DNA of 64,000 nucleotides from Calliphora vicina (Eukaryota; Arthropoda; Insecta; Diptera; Calliphoridae), in assembly GCF_958450345.1 (NCBI RefSeq), contig NC_088782.1, forward strand, positions 2,861,501-2,925,500. The letters are read 5' to 3'. Within the stretch, counting starts at the first letter, position 1. Each line of letters starts with the position of its first letter. Shown here one piece after another: positions 45,358 through 56,503 of the stretch. Under the pieces are notes generated by a model. It saw nothing but the letters and a program-made list of their open reading frames with translations. It did no database searches and was not told the DNA's origin. Made by a program: the position numbers and the translations under genes.

Positions 45358-48300
45358 AAGAGAAGCTTGATGCTTACACCTAAAAGCAAACATAGGGAAT
45401 AGATGTAAAAAAGACATAAAATGCATTACCAGTGGGCTTAGTTAAAGAAACAATCAATTAACAGTTAATTGGTAAATAAATATGTATAAAATTCGAAGCT
45501 TTTGTTGAAATTACTTCAACGAATTAATTCTTTTAACAAATGCAATGGAAAAATATATTGCATTACAAGTGTCGCGTGCTAAATCATAATAAAGGTTTTA
45601 AAAATGAAACCAATTCAATATGACAACTTTCCGTTATTCAATTATAATTTGAATGAAACCGCATTAAAAAAAATATATATTCCAATTCGCAGATTTTTAA
45701 TAATTAAAAATTACCATACTTGTGAATTATTATGTGGTTCGTAATGTTTGAGGAATTACAAATATCTCGAATGTTTCTTGGCTGATTTTCATATTTTATA
45801 TGATTTTAGATACTGCAATATAAATCGAGATACCGTTGTAACTAAATAAGAATTTTCAATAACATAATTTTTATGAATAAAATTGAAATTTGTTTATGGT
45901 CCGATCTGATTAAAATTTTTAGTGTTGCACACCTTTGACCATACATCAATTGTTTCATACATTAAAATCTCATTCATGTTAATGTACAAAACAAATAAAA
46001 AGCAATACTTTTATTTAAAAAAAAACGTTGTATTTTAAAACGTTAATTTAGAATACTTTTTTTTAAACCAGAAATCCATAAATTAACTTAATGGTTTCGA
46101 AATAAGGTTCATCGGATTTAAAATACGCCAGTTATATACCTATAGCAACTTCTTTTTTAAATTTGTTGTGTTAAATTTAGACATATTAAATTGACCACAG
46201 TCCTATGGTTTAAATTAGTAACAAACTTATCAAATTAATAAAAATTAAACATAAGTAGCATTGTATGTTTTTTTTATTTTTTTCGGAAGACTGACAAATT
46301 TAAATTATGAACAAAATATAACAAAATCAGGTGGACAAAATTTAAAAATTTGAGGCAATTTTGCATAAATTATTAGTCGTTACATATTCAGTTACATCAA
46401 TAAGATTAAAATTAAAAGATAAAATCGGCAATTAAAAATTGATCGTAAAACATTAAACCGCCATAAAATCAAACATATTTATCTTTATGTAAAATACACC
46501 AGCAACAACTTTGTTGCCACATTGTAAAAAAAAAACATTTATAACTCAGATCGTAAAATTCCAAAAGAAATACAAAAAAGAAACAAATTGCAAGAAGACA
46601 AGTCCGTTAAATAAAAGTAAAAGTGAATAAAACAATTGAATTTGAAAATAAAAACAAAACAAACAAATTTAATGAATGAAATTATGTTAATAAAATTTAC
46701 AGCAACAAAAAAAATTGTTTATTATATGGACAAATTATAATAATGAATTCTTTATACCAACAGCCACAAATTTACATAACTACAACAGAAATACTAAATA
46801 AATAAATACAGAAATAAAAAACAACTTCAAGTTAAATTACAATAAAACAAAAACAACAACGAGAAATAATAATAATAAAACAATCTTTATGCCACACAAC
46901 CAACAACCAAAGAAAAATAAAACAAACAAATTGAAGAAGACATGCAAATTAAGCCGGCTTCATAAATAAATGAGAATTTTAAACGAAATTGAAATACAAA
47001 ACAACAACTACTAAACTCTGAGTGTAAAAAGATCACACTCACAGGAAGGAAATTGAAATAAACTTGAATTCACACAAACATTTACATACCTACATTCACA
47101 TACTTGCAAAATTCCTTTCGACTTAAAAGAGAGAGAATCAATGCGAGCATTATACATACATATATTTAAAAGATCAATCTATTTTGCATTTGATATTTTT
47201 AAAATTTTCTCATTTAACTATATAAATAGAACAAACATTTTTCTTTTGGTTTAAGGAAATATTTTCTCTACAATACAACTCTGCTGGTTGTTACAATAAT
47301 ATATCAGGGCATATTTACAACGCTGTGAAAAGGAACCAAGTTTGTGATGTTTTTTTTTATTTTGACATTTCGCCAGCAATGCCAAATTTTATTTTTGCCG
47401 CTTTTTTCTGTAACTATTTCATGTGTCTTCTTTCAAAAAAAAGGCCAAGTTAAGAACATGCTCAAACAAAACAAACTCTTTGTTGTTAAATGCACGCTCT
47501 TAATGGAATGTTGTTGTGTGCACTCCAACAAAAGGGGGCGTTGCTAACCACGCTCTCATTTCCAATAGAGCGCGCATGTGCAAGTTTACTTTCCCTTGAA
47601 AGCACTGGAATGAAAAGTAAAGCAGGAGTATACTTTAAGCCAGCCAAAGGCAGGCGTTAGAATGAGTAGTTATATGAGTGCTAAACATAATGGCCTGTGT
47701 AAAATGTAGAAAAAAAGCGCCGAATCATTGGAGTGTAACGGAAAGAGATGGCTATAAAACAAAATGGCTGCTATCATCAGCCGGCTAACAATAGATGGCG
47801 CTAGAGGTGTTATTCAGTTTTCTTATGGCTGTTTTCTAATGTTACAATTTTTGTAGAGCAAAGAAGAAAGAACTTTAAAGCGGTCTCAGTTTAAGGTGGC
47901 TGGCTGAGTGTATGTGTGTTCTCTAAAACGGTGACAATCTTTAATATTAAAATAAAATTATCATTGATACAATTTTTGTTGCTTTTAGAGTTTAAATTTA
48001 ACAATTTTCTTCATATTTATGTGTTTATTAATTTGTTTAAATTCATTACTGTTTAAGAGACAAATTATCTCAAATTTAATTTAATGTCTTAATAAATGCT
48101 GTTGTTGCCTTTGTTTTTGTGATTTTGCAGCAATGTGTTGTGTTTATTTCCGCTTTAAATTCTTTTGTACGCGCATCCTATCTACCATACAAACGAAGAA
48201 TTCCTTTGGCTGATTTACATTACAGTTTATTCTCTTTTGTAGTATTTTCGATTTGTTTTTGGAGTTTTTATTTTATTTTTGTTTGCCTGTGTATGCAAAT

Positions 48301-48619
48301 GTATGTTTGAGTTTATGTTTTAATTTTTTGTTGTGTTGTTGTTTTTTTTTTGTTTGGTTGTTGGTGTTAGCATGTCCTGTAAGCATTTATTTCATGCTCG
48401 CTTTGCAGTCATTTGATTACAGTCTTTTTAATAATGACTGTCGAAATTTGTATGTCCAACGAGTAACCGATTGTTATTTTCTGATTCTGAATATATTGAA
48501 GTGTTTGAGAGTAAACAAAACTAAAATTGAAATTATTTTCAATCGGAAATTTAAAGCCCGGCTTTTTTGACATGAATAAAATTAATAATAAAATTAAAAA
48601 TAACTTGACAAAGTTGGTA
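45358..48619. other. spacer of about 3.2 kb
   Basis: Very A/T-rich, with CAA-rich and AAC-rich stretches around 46600-47000. No gene recognised. 47540-47900 is less A/T-rich but has no long or motif-bearing frame. Confidence 0.45.
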
Positions 48620-49604
48620 CACAGAAAATACTATTTCCTCAACAGTTTCAATTCAAATATTTATCACATATTGAACTGTTTTCAACTATTTCATAATTGA
48701 ATCAAGTATTCATGTAATCAAAATTCTAAATTTTGTAATATTTTCAACTGAATTTTGAGTTTTGAATTTCATAAATTTGATAATTGAATGCACAATTTTC
48801 GATATTAATTGAACTTTAAAAAAAATTGTTGAATATACAATTTTCGTTATTGAAAAAACAAAAAATAACTTAAATGTGATTTCAATTACGAAAACAGTCC
48901 AATAACTTTTTTTTAATTGAAGTTCAACCAACAACAAAAATTATCAAAATCAAAACTTAAAATTCTGTAGATAATATCAGAAAATGTTGTTTTTGAGCAC
49001 ATGAATTCATGATTCAATTATGAAAAATTTGAAACCAGTTTAATATTTGATAAATATTTGAATTGAAATACTTATCGAGGGCCTATATTCAAAACCCTCT
49101 ATCTTGAAAAACACAACTTTTCAGGAGAGCCAAAAAACTGTTTTCGCGTATTACATGAGTTATTAAAATCCGGTATTCTACAATATTTTTTTAAAGCAAC
49201 TAATGCATCTCACATATAATTGGATTTTAAAATTTTGCATTATTGTGGACTTTATGATAGATAGAGGGTTTTGCTTTTCAAAAATATTCAATGTGTATGT
49301 ATGAAATGATTATTTTGATTTCATTTATGCCATCTGTCAGTTTTTAATGTGATTTATTTAAGATAACTTGATTTATTTCAGAATAATACAATATTAAACA
49401 AAAAATTATAGAACAAATTTTTTTTTGAAATGATAGAGGGTTTTGCATTCAGAAAAATAACAAAAATGCAAATAAAACAGAAAAAAAACATCTTTGTTAT
49501 AAAATTCACACCATATATGAGGGCAGTTTTACTGGAAATTTTACCATCAAAAATTAATTTTCGTGAAAATCAAAGATATAGGCCCCGATATGGGTTTTTC
49601 AGTG
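48620..49604. mobile_element. palindromic TA-flanked MITE, same family as 33374, interrupted
   Basis: The left end TA-CACAGAAAATACTATTTCC and inner arms ('catattgaactgttttcaa', 'aatcaagtattcatgt') match the 33374 copy. The right arm runs to 'gaattgaaata' at 49070. The missing terminus then appears at 49594-49606 as TTTTTCAGTG-TA, beyond an inserted element (49073-49590). Confidence 0.7.
49073..49590. mobile_element. TIR element TATCG-GGGCCTATAT, nested, about 518 bp
   Basis: The left end is TATCGAGGGCCTATATTC; the right end reversed is TATCGGGGCCTATATCTTTG. Inside, 'aaaaccctctatc' at 49101 is repeated in inverse at 49260 and 49434 ('gatagagggttttgc'). Non-coding; superfamily not assigned. 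Confidence 0.6.
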
Positions 49605-49704
49605 TATTCTATTATATTTTAAATTTTGTAGATTTCAATAAAGTCAATTATTAAAACTAAACATTTGAATTTTTAATTTTTTCAAATTATTTATAGGATA
49701 TTTA

Positions 49705-49800
49705 CGATAATATGGGTAATGGTAATTGCAGTTAATTCGGTAACTAGCGGTAACGGCGTTTAAGCTGAAAAGGTATTTTAGGAGTAACGGTAAATACGCA
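49705..49800 (+). repeat. GGTAACGG-type short repeat cluster
   Basis: Irregular copies of 'ggtaactagcggtaacggcg' and 'gtaacggtaaat'. It is like the clusters at 14022 (other strand) and 51975. Confidence 0.55.
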
Positions 49801-49868
49801 ACCGTTGTAATCAAGTGACTTAAAACATTAATAAATATGTATATCAATCAATTAAAAATATATATGTA

Positions 49869-50344
49869 CAGGTAAGCCTCCATTTACGCGGTAATTTATT
49901 TACACGAATTCGGTATAACGCGAACTCTAATTAGCAACCATTTTTTCAAATATGCGACTTTTTTACACAATTTTTATATAACGCGAGATGCGAATAACAG
50001 ATTTTTTTTGATTGATTGATTGGAATATTTTGTTTTTTTAATTGAATTTTTTTCTTAATTTTCGATAAGAACTTTTTTTTATTTCAGTTTTTTACTTTTC
50101 TTTTGTTTTAAGTTTTTATAAGTACAAATAACGTCCGTTTGCATTTAAGGTATTTTTGATTTAACGTGATTTTTAGGTCAAAATTTCTTATTTGTTATGT
50201 GACTGATGTATTGTTTTACGCGAAATAAAAAGTTATTGGCCCCACAAAAGCATTTCGTTCTAAATTAGAACCTCGTTTTACTCGAATTTGATTTACACGC
50301 AATTTTTTTGGGCCCAACTAACCGCGTAGATGGAGGCCTAACTG
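49869..50344. mobile_element. pogo/Tigger-type MITE, 476 bp, TA-flanked
   Basis: TA-CAGGTAAGCCTCCATTTACGC at 49867; the right end reversed is TA-CAGTTAGGCCTCCATCTACGC. The terminal CAG..AGgCCTCc.TTTACGCGG pattern fits pogo-group Tc1/mariner elements. The interior has 'tataacgcga' and 'tttacacg' repeats and no transposase. Confidence 0.75.
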
Positions 50345-50358
50345 TATATGTAATCCTA

Positions 50359-50489
50359 TTTTTTTTTTAAACAAACACAAACTGCGTTTTGCTTGTCTGC
50401 AGTTACACCCAGAGTCTCTGGCGGGAATCGAACCCGCAACCCTCAGATTAATAGTTCAGCACACTGTCGACTGGTCTATCGGATCACCC
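50359..50489 (-). mobile_element. tRNA-derived SINE
   Basis: The minus strand begins GGGTGATCCGATAGACCAGT (box A-like region). About 50 bases later it has the perfect B-box-like GCGGGTTCGATTCCCGC (about 50422-50438). A short body 'tctgggtgtaactgcag' and an A-rich tail (poly-T at 50359-50368 on +) follow. It is too divergent to be a working tRNA. A second copy is at 62183-62305. Confidence 0.7.
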
Positions 50490-50745
50490 TATATCAGAAT
50501 TTAGTGGCAAAACTTCCCAACCACTTCATTATAAATAGTTTTTAACAGATATTGCAACATGTGGCGGAGCGTTGTCATGATGGAATATAAAAATATTAAG
50601 CATTGAAAACAGTTTGGGTAATTTTGACCCATGACTACAGGATAAAGGTTAAATTTGTTTACTGGGTTCCATTTACAGCGTATGCATAGATCTAGTAAGA
50701 AGGGATACAAGGGGCAGAAATGGGTAAAACTGGTACTGATAACAT

Positions 50746-51099
50746 ATATCGCTCAGTTGCTGCAACAACGTCATAATTAAAAAAATTCGTTTCCAGAAAA
50801 ACGGCTTTGAATGTTTTATGACATTTTACTATTTCTTAAATAAATGTTCAACAAATCATGCGATTTCAGAAATAAAATCTGATTTAAATAGTAGATATTA
50901 ATATCTTACTTACCTGTATTTAACCATTACTTATCAAATATACAAAAAAACATGAATTGTAATTTTGACGTTTACAACAAAAAAAAAACACTGTCATACA
51001 AAAAATAATTGTCTTTTTTTAAAACTGATAAAACTATATGAAAGACTAAAGAACAGCGCATATTTTGTTATGACGTTGTTGCAGCAAATGAGCGATATC
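50746..51099. mobile_element. TIR MITE, ends ATATCGCTCA, 354 bp
   Basis: The left end ATATCGCTCAGTTGCTGCAA-CAACGTCATAA and the right end reversed, ATATCGCTCATTTGCTGCAA-CAACGTCATAA, differ at one base in 31. Non-coding A/T-rich interior. No clear target duplication. Confidence 0.75.
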
Positions 51100-53756
51100 T
51101 TTAATTTTAGTATGGTTTAAAATCATTTACAAAAATAGTCGAGCAATAAAATAAAAACGATTAATCGTTTAGAGAGCATCACTACTTCACACCGCTTTCT
51201 TTGTTTATTTGCTTTTATTTTTGTCTTCCTTTTGCATTTCCTTGTTTTTTTCTTGCTTCTGTTGGTTGGTATCTTTCATTTACAAATTTGTAGTTATTTT
51301 TTCCAGTTGTAGTTGTTGGCCATTGTTTATGTCTTTTGACCGCCTTGGGCGTTTAAATATCACTGAATTCCCAAATCAAGGAGTACAATTTTATTTTTTC
51401 TTTATTACCTTTTCGTATTTGCTGTTGCTGTTCACCAATTTTATTTCAGTTGCAGTTCCTGTAGTTGATGTTGTTGTCGCTGATTATATGTTGGCCGATT
51501 AGCACGGATAAGTCATAATTATTTTGTTTTAATACAGGTGTAATTTTAAAAGGAATTTCTGAAAATTTTTGTTAAATATTTCTCTTTTGGGGCGTGTGTG
51601 TTGTTGTGTTTTAAGAATTTTGGGTGGAATTTATCAAAAGAATTCTTGGGTATTTTAATTAAAATGCAAGCAATAGTTCACTTTGGAATTTGAGTGGATT
51701 TTATTTGTATATATTTGTTTGGTACTTAAATATCTAGAATTATTTTTGTTTGTTTTACAAAATCTTAAATTTAGTTTAAGACAGTTTTTTTAATTTTTTT
51801 TTTGAGATATTTCCATCCTTAATGTTAATTTTAATAATGAAATGCTATTATATACAAAATGTTTTAACTATAGCTTTTAGTTTGAAAAGTAATTAATTTA
51901 AAAACATGAATTTTATGTGAAGATTATAATAAAAATAATATATGTTTAGAGATTTGCTTCCGATTCGCAATTTGTCTTATTTCGGTAACGGCATTTTAGC
52001 GGTAACTGTATTTGGATTTATTTCGGTATTTTCATTATCAAAAATTGTTTTTAGAATAACGGTATTTTAGAGGTAGCGCATTTTTGCTAGGTGTAGTTAT
52101 TTCGCTAACGGAGTTTAACGGTAACGGTAGTTGATCTTAAGGGTAACGGTGACTTGTTTTTGTAAAATATATAGGTTTGTGTTAAGGTACATATCTTTAC
52201 TTACACAGAATTAATTATGGTAATTTGATTGTAAGATTCTGAAAATAAAAATAAATTAAAGCTTTAAATTTGATAAGACTTTCTAACACAAAGTTTTATG
52301 ATAGTAACTGCAAAATTACTAAATTTCATTAAACTAAGATTTGACTCAAAACTCAACAGCTTTAAAAATTCCTTTGTTTTTAATTTCAAATAACCATTAT
52401 CAGATTTCGTCGAAAATCTTTAGCTTAACAAACCCATAAATTATTCGCACAGGAACTGCCCTCTGAAAGCATAAAAACCACCACCACCAATAAATTACAT
52501 ACAGATCTTTTAGCAATGACAATTTACCACAGTTTATATGTTTTAAAACTTTAAAACTTCTATTCGTTGGCAAAAATTTGTTACAATATTTCAAATTTTA
52601 TAACTTGCATGGATTAAACAAATTTCCCAAATCATAACATACAACAACAAGACCAAGACAACAACAAAAATAAAATAAAAAATAATAATAAACTAAAGCA
52701 ACCATGCAACACTTTTACAATTTAGCTGCCACACACAAAATAGAGACAACGAGATCTTGGGATAAACCATAAAAATCCAAACAAAAAAATTCTTTCTTAA
52801 GTTTTAGAAGGTTTTAAAGTAATTGTCCCAAAACACAAACAACAGCAACAACAATAAAAAATGGAAGAAAAAAATTAGATAAAAAAGCTTAAGAACAGAC
52901 AATACCACAAAATTTATTTACAACCACCTCGTTGTTCACTCACTTCCACCAACACATTTACATAAACACTACACAGATACAAACACAGATTCTACTGCTC
53001 GTTAGAAATCACTACATTTGACTATATCTCTGCTGTACAACGACAAAAACAAAGGAAAATATAGAAAGGAAAACCTTTAGTTTGACTTTAGGGCATGAAT
53101 ATGCATGCATACAAGAGTCCATAATTTAAACAACAACAGCAACAAAGACAACAATAGCAAAACGCACACAAATAACCAGGAAACCAACAACAAATAAAAA
53201 TTTTTTTTTAAATATTACACACACACACTCTAATACAGACACAAATACAAATTCATCCATGGAAATTTCGCTTAAAAAAAAACTAAAAAACTAGAGATGC
53301 CATATCTCTAGTTGTTTTTCTTCCTTTTCCATTTTTTATTTTGCTGCTAGATAACAACCAATATTTTTACCATTTTTATGTTTTGAAGTTTATTGGCCAA
53401 CCAAAAAACAACTAAAAAGTATAAAATATTTCTTTAACACAGAAATCTTTAAAGTTTAAAATTCTAATAAAAAAACTACCAAATTACTTTGTATGTTGTT
53501 TGCTCGTTTGTTTGTTTGTTTGTTTATTTATTTATTTATTTGTCTGCCTGTGTAGAAATGTCTAATACATACTATTATGTATGTATGTATTGTATGTAAA
53601 TGTGTAAATTTAGAAAAGTGATGAAGACAATAATTTAAACATTGTTACATTAATGAAAGCTTTGCTCTTCATTTATAGTTTCAATAACCCACCATACAAA
53701 TAATGTAAAGTTCTTTCAGAATACATACATACGGGTATACATAGGGAAGGTACAAG
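51100..53756. other. spacer of about 2.6 kb
   Basis: No gene recognised. It contains the GGTAACGG repeats (next entry), CAACAA-rich stretches at 52620-53170, and TTTG/TTTA and GTAT microsatellite runs at 53505-53600. Confidence 0.45.
51975..52165 (+). repeat. GGTAACGG-type repeat cluster
   Basis: About six irregular copies of 'tttcggtaacggcatttta' and 'aacggtattttagaggta', the largest of the three clusters of this motif. Confidence 0.6.
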
Positions 53757-53758
53757 TA

Positions 53759-54110
53759 CCCAGCAGTTCTAGGAGACTGTCCCGAACTAGTGATTTCACA
53801 TTTAGGGTGACAACTAGTTATAGAACTAGCTACGTGCACAGGGTCATTTGTCACTTTTTGATAACGATGAGACTGCATAATAGCGGAGCCAAAGTAGTCA
53901 ACGCATTTGATTCACATACCGGTTACATAGATTCAGTTAACTTACTAGTTACCTAACAGGTTATTTGATCAGCTACATATCTAGTTGTTTTAACATGCAC
54001 CGGAGCTTCAATAGATTACTTGATTGGGTAAAATAACTACTTTCTAAAATGCAGCAAACGTTTTAAGTGTCTACACTCTAGATTACTTAGATACACTGAA
54101 GTGACGATTG
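53759..54110 (-). mobile_element. CCCAGCAG-family element, truncated
   Basis: It begins CCCAGCAGTTCTAGGAGACT and is the reverse complement of the right part of the 5861-6540 element, including 'ccaaagtagtcaacgcattt' and 'gattcacataccggtta'. It fades at about 54110. It holds the uninterrupted site of the hAT MITE at 4519. Confidence 0.65.
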
Positions 54111-54599
54111 AATTCACGTTATATTAATTTGAAAATATTGTAAAAATCTGTTTTTGACTTTCACTCACAGCACAGAGTGTTTATAGTTCATCGAATTCAA
54201 TCTTACTTTGATATTTCGGTTGTTTGGTCAGAAAATTTAGTCAAAAATATTCGATTTCAAAAAAATATATACGAAACAAAAATGTTTATCATAGTTATTT
54301 TTAATGCCAACCGCCACGGTGGTTAGTAAACTAACCACTTCACTCCTCTAAATACTTTGGAAAGGGGTGGTTTTTTCATGTATTGATAAATTTTTTCTTA
54401 CTTTTTATAATAATTAAAGTAAAAATGCAATTATTTTGATTTTAAACTTATACACAAAAAAGCATGGCTGAAAGAGATATAATATTTTTAACCGCTTATC
54501 CAATTTTTAAAATATTGGTCTCTCTAGTAGTGCCTTTGTATCTTAGTTTCAATTTATTTTCTTCAAAATGCATTAATTTTGAACACAGGATGTTGAAGC

Positions 54600-54632
54600 A
54601 TTTCATCTTTCAAGGTCTCTCGGCTTCACGGG
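54600..54632 (-). mobile_element. tiny mariner fragment
   Basis: 'tttcaaggtctctcggcttc' matches the mariner segment at 10518-10540 on the same strand. The fragment is about 30 bp. Confidence 0.4.
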
Positions 54633-54655
54633 TGTTGTTCAGTAGACATAAGTAA

Positions 54656-54980
54656 TCTTATACCCAATACGCGCACTTTCATTCGGAACACACGACTATC
54701 ACACAGATCGCACCCATTTGCTATTAATTTGAGTACCGATCGCACGACACATTATAGGGAAAACTCTTTTTTTGGTCGAACCATACGTATGTGGAATCTA
54801 CTGCCTGCCAACGTATTTCCGGCGGAATATAATATTTATCAATTCAAGTCAAACGTCAACAAACACTACTCCCTCTTTCCTCCTTCTCACAATTTTATTT
54901 CCTAACATCAACACAATGCACTGCATATATAGGGGTATCCCCTGAGTTTTGGTTATACAAAAAAAACAAAAAAAAAATTT
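54656..54980 (+). pseudogene. LINE 3' end: C-terminus plus 3' UTR and A-tail
   Basis: An open frame of 64 residues to a TAA (54711-54905) reads the typical non-LTR C-terminus: 'HPFAINLSTD', 'FGRTIRMWNLLPANVFP', 'FKSNVNKHYSLFPPSHN'. The 3' UTR carries 'aggggtatcccctgag' and ends in an A-rich tail (about 54958-54978). This is the usual 5'-truncated LINE insertion. The same end is found antisense at 37004-37212. Confidence 0.75.
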
Positions 54981-55224
54981 AGTAGCCTAATTTGTGGATT
55001 CATGGCTTCCAGATTTTCTCGCATTTAATGCTTAAGGAGCTGACGAAATTTTTTCCAATTTCTCCTCGAGTCACGAGCTGGTTTGCTATCAATGGCTGTG
55101 AAACACAAACTAAATGACGCAGATTGTTGCAATTTTGACAGGAATCTACTGACAAATGCCTGTTACCATTTCAGTAAAATTGTAAGTAAAATTAGCGATT
55201 GGAATAGCTAAAACAATTATCCTG

Positions 55225-55827
55225 CTTATTCAGGCAAATTTTAATATGAGGTAATAGTTTGGCTTGTCGATTGAAGCATAGTGTAGACAAGAAGACGACA
55301 AAAAGGCAAAATATCCTTTGAAGGAAGAAACTAAACTAAAATTATTTGGTAATGGTGCGGAAAACAAAAGAAAACCTTATGGTATGGGGCTGTTTTTTTT
55401 TGAATAGAATAGATACAATACCCGTTATTAAAAACACAATCGATGTTTATGTGTGCAAGGATTTATTATTGAAAATAGTTATGCTACCACATTTTGAGAA
55501 AAAATATGCCTCCCTTAATGTAGACTTCAGCAAAATAATGACTCTAAGGACTCATCGAATTTGGGGAGTGCGTCGTTTTGGATGAAGAACTTCTCATGTT
55601 TTTAGTAGCCAAGTCAATCCCCCGACCTAAATTCAATAGAAAACCTATGGGACAAATTAAATAAACACATTTTTAAGTTTTTCTGTAGTAATGACAAGGA
55701 ATTTTTCAAATATGTTCCGAAATTTTGTTATTTTTACGAGGTAAACCGCTATCGTGAGGTATTTTCGTCCCTGCTGAGGATAACAACATTTATTGACAAA
55801 AGTAAAGGAGGATATACCGGCTATTAA
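55225..55827 (+). pseudogene. Tc1-like transposase pseudogene (C-terminal half)
   Basis: Frames shift, but the order is that of a Tc1 transposase: 'EETKLKLFGNG' (DDE core region), 'ENLMVWGCFF', 'PSQSPDLNSIENLWDKLNKH' (55609-55668, around the last catalytic acidic residue) and the closing 'SKGGYTGY' with TAA at 55825-55827. The N-terminal DNA-binding part is not recognised. No TIR was located. Dead copy; a foldback begins only about 20 bp after the stop. Confidence 0.8.
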
Positions 55828-55844
55828 AAGTCCAAATAATTACA

Positions 55845-56503
55845 CCCTCTAAATCCTCAAAGCATGGGTCTTATTTGTCCTTCTTTTAAAAAAGAGCAAC
55901 AAACTTCATTAAAACAGGGATTTAAGGGGTTAAAATGTTCCGCAAAAATATTATCCGTGAAATATTACTATAAGTCCCTGAATACACCAAAACGGAAAAT
56001 TCAACTAGAAGAAATAAGTCAGAAATAAGACTTTACAAAAGAGAGCCTAGGGTTAATTTCGCATTTATTAAGAATTTTATTTTAAAGAACATTTTAGGTA
56101 TAAAATGTGTTCAGCAAATTTATGCAAAATGTTGTGGTCAACATTTTCTAAATCCTCAAGGCATTGGTTTCATGCTAAATTTTTGGCTACTTTAAAATAA
56201 AATTCTTAATAAATGCGAAATTAACCCTGGGCTCTCTTTTGTAAAGTCTTATTTCTGACTTTCTGTTTGAATTTTCCGTTTTGGTGTATTCAGGGACTTA
56301 TAGTAAAATTTCACGGATAATATTTTTGCGGAACATTTTAACCCCTTAAATCCCTGTTTTAATGAAGTTTGTTGCTCTTTTTTAAAAGAAGGACAAAAAA
56401 GACCCATGCCTTGAGGAGTTAGAGGGTTAACATATTCTACAAAAATGTTCTTCGTAACATTTTACATAAATTTGCTGAACACATTTTATACCTAAAATGT
56501 AAG
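55845..56503. mobile_element. complex foldback with interleaved inverted repeats
   Basis: Main arms 55845 to about 56090 and about 56190-56426 pair over some 240 bp ('gcaacaaacttcattaaaac', 'attatccgtgaaat', 'gagagcctagggttaatttc'). A second inverted pair overlaps it: 56090-56165 (attttaggtataaaatgtgt ... aatcctcaaggcat) with 56382-56503. The right main arm ends AGAGGG-TTAA and the left is TTAC-A-CCCTCT, so a piggyBac-like TTAA end is possible but unproven. Non-coding. Confidence 0.65.

Noticed and set aside
47344..48570. Short frames around 47.3-48.6 kb as exons of a host gene
   Set aside because: T-rich low-complexity translations with no consistent splice pattern or motif.
50395..50489. 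tRNA gene
   Set aside because: The B box is intact, but the acceptor and anticodon stems do not pair as a tRNA. An A-tail and a second diverged copy point to a SINE.
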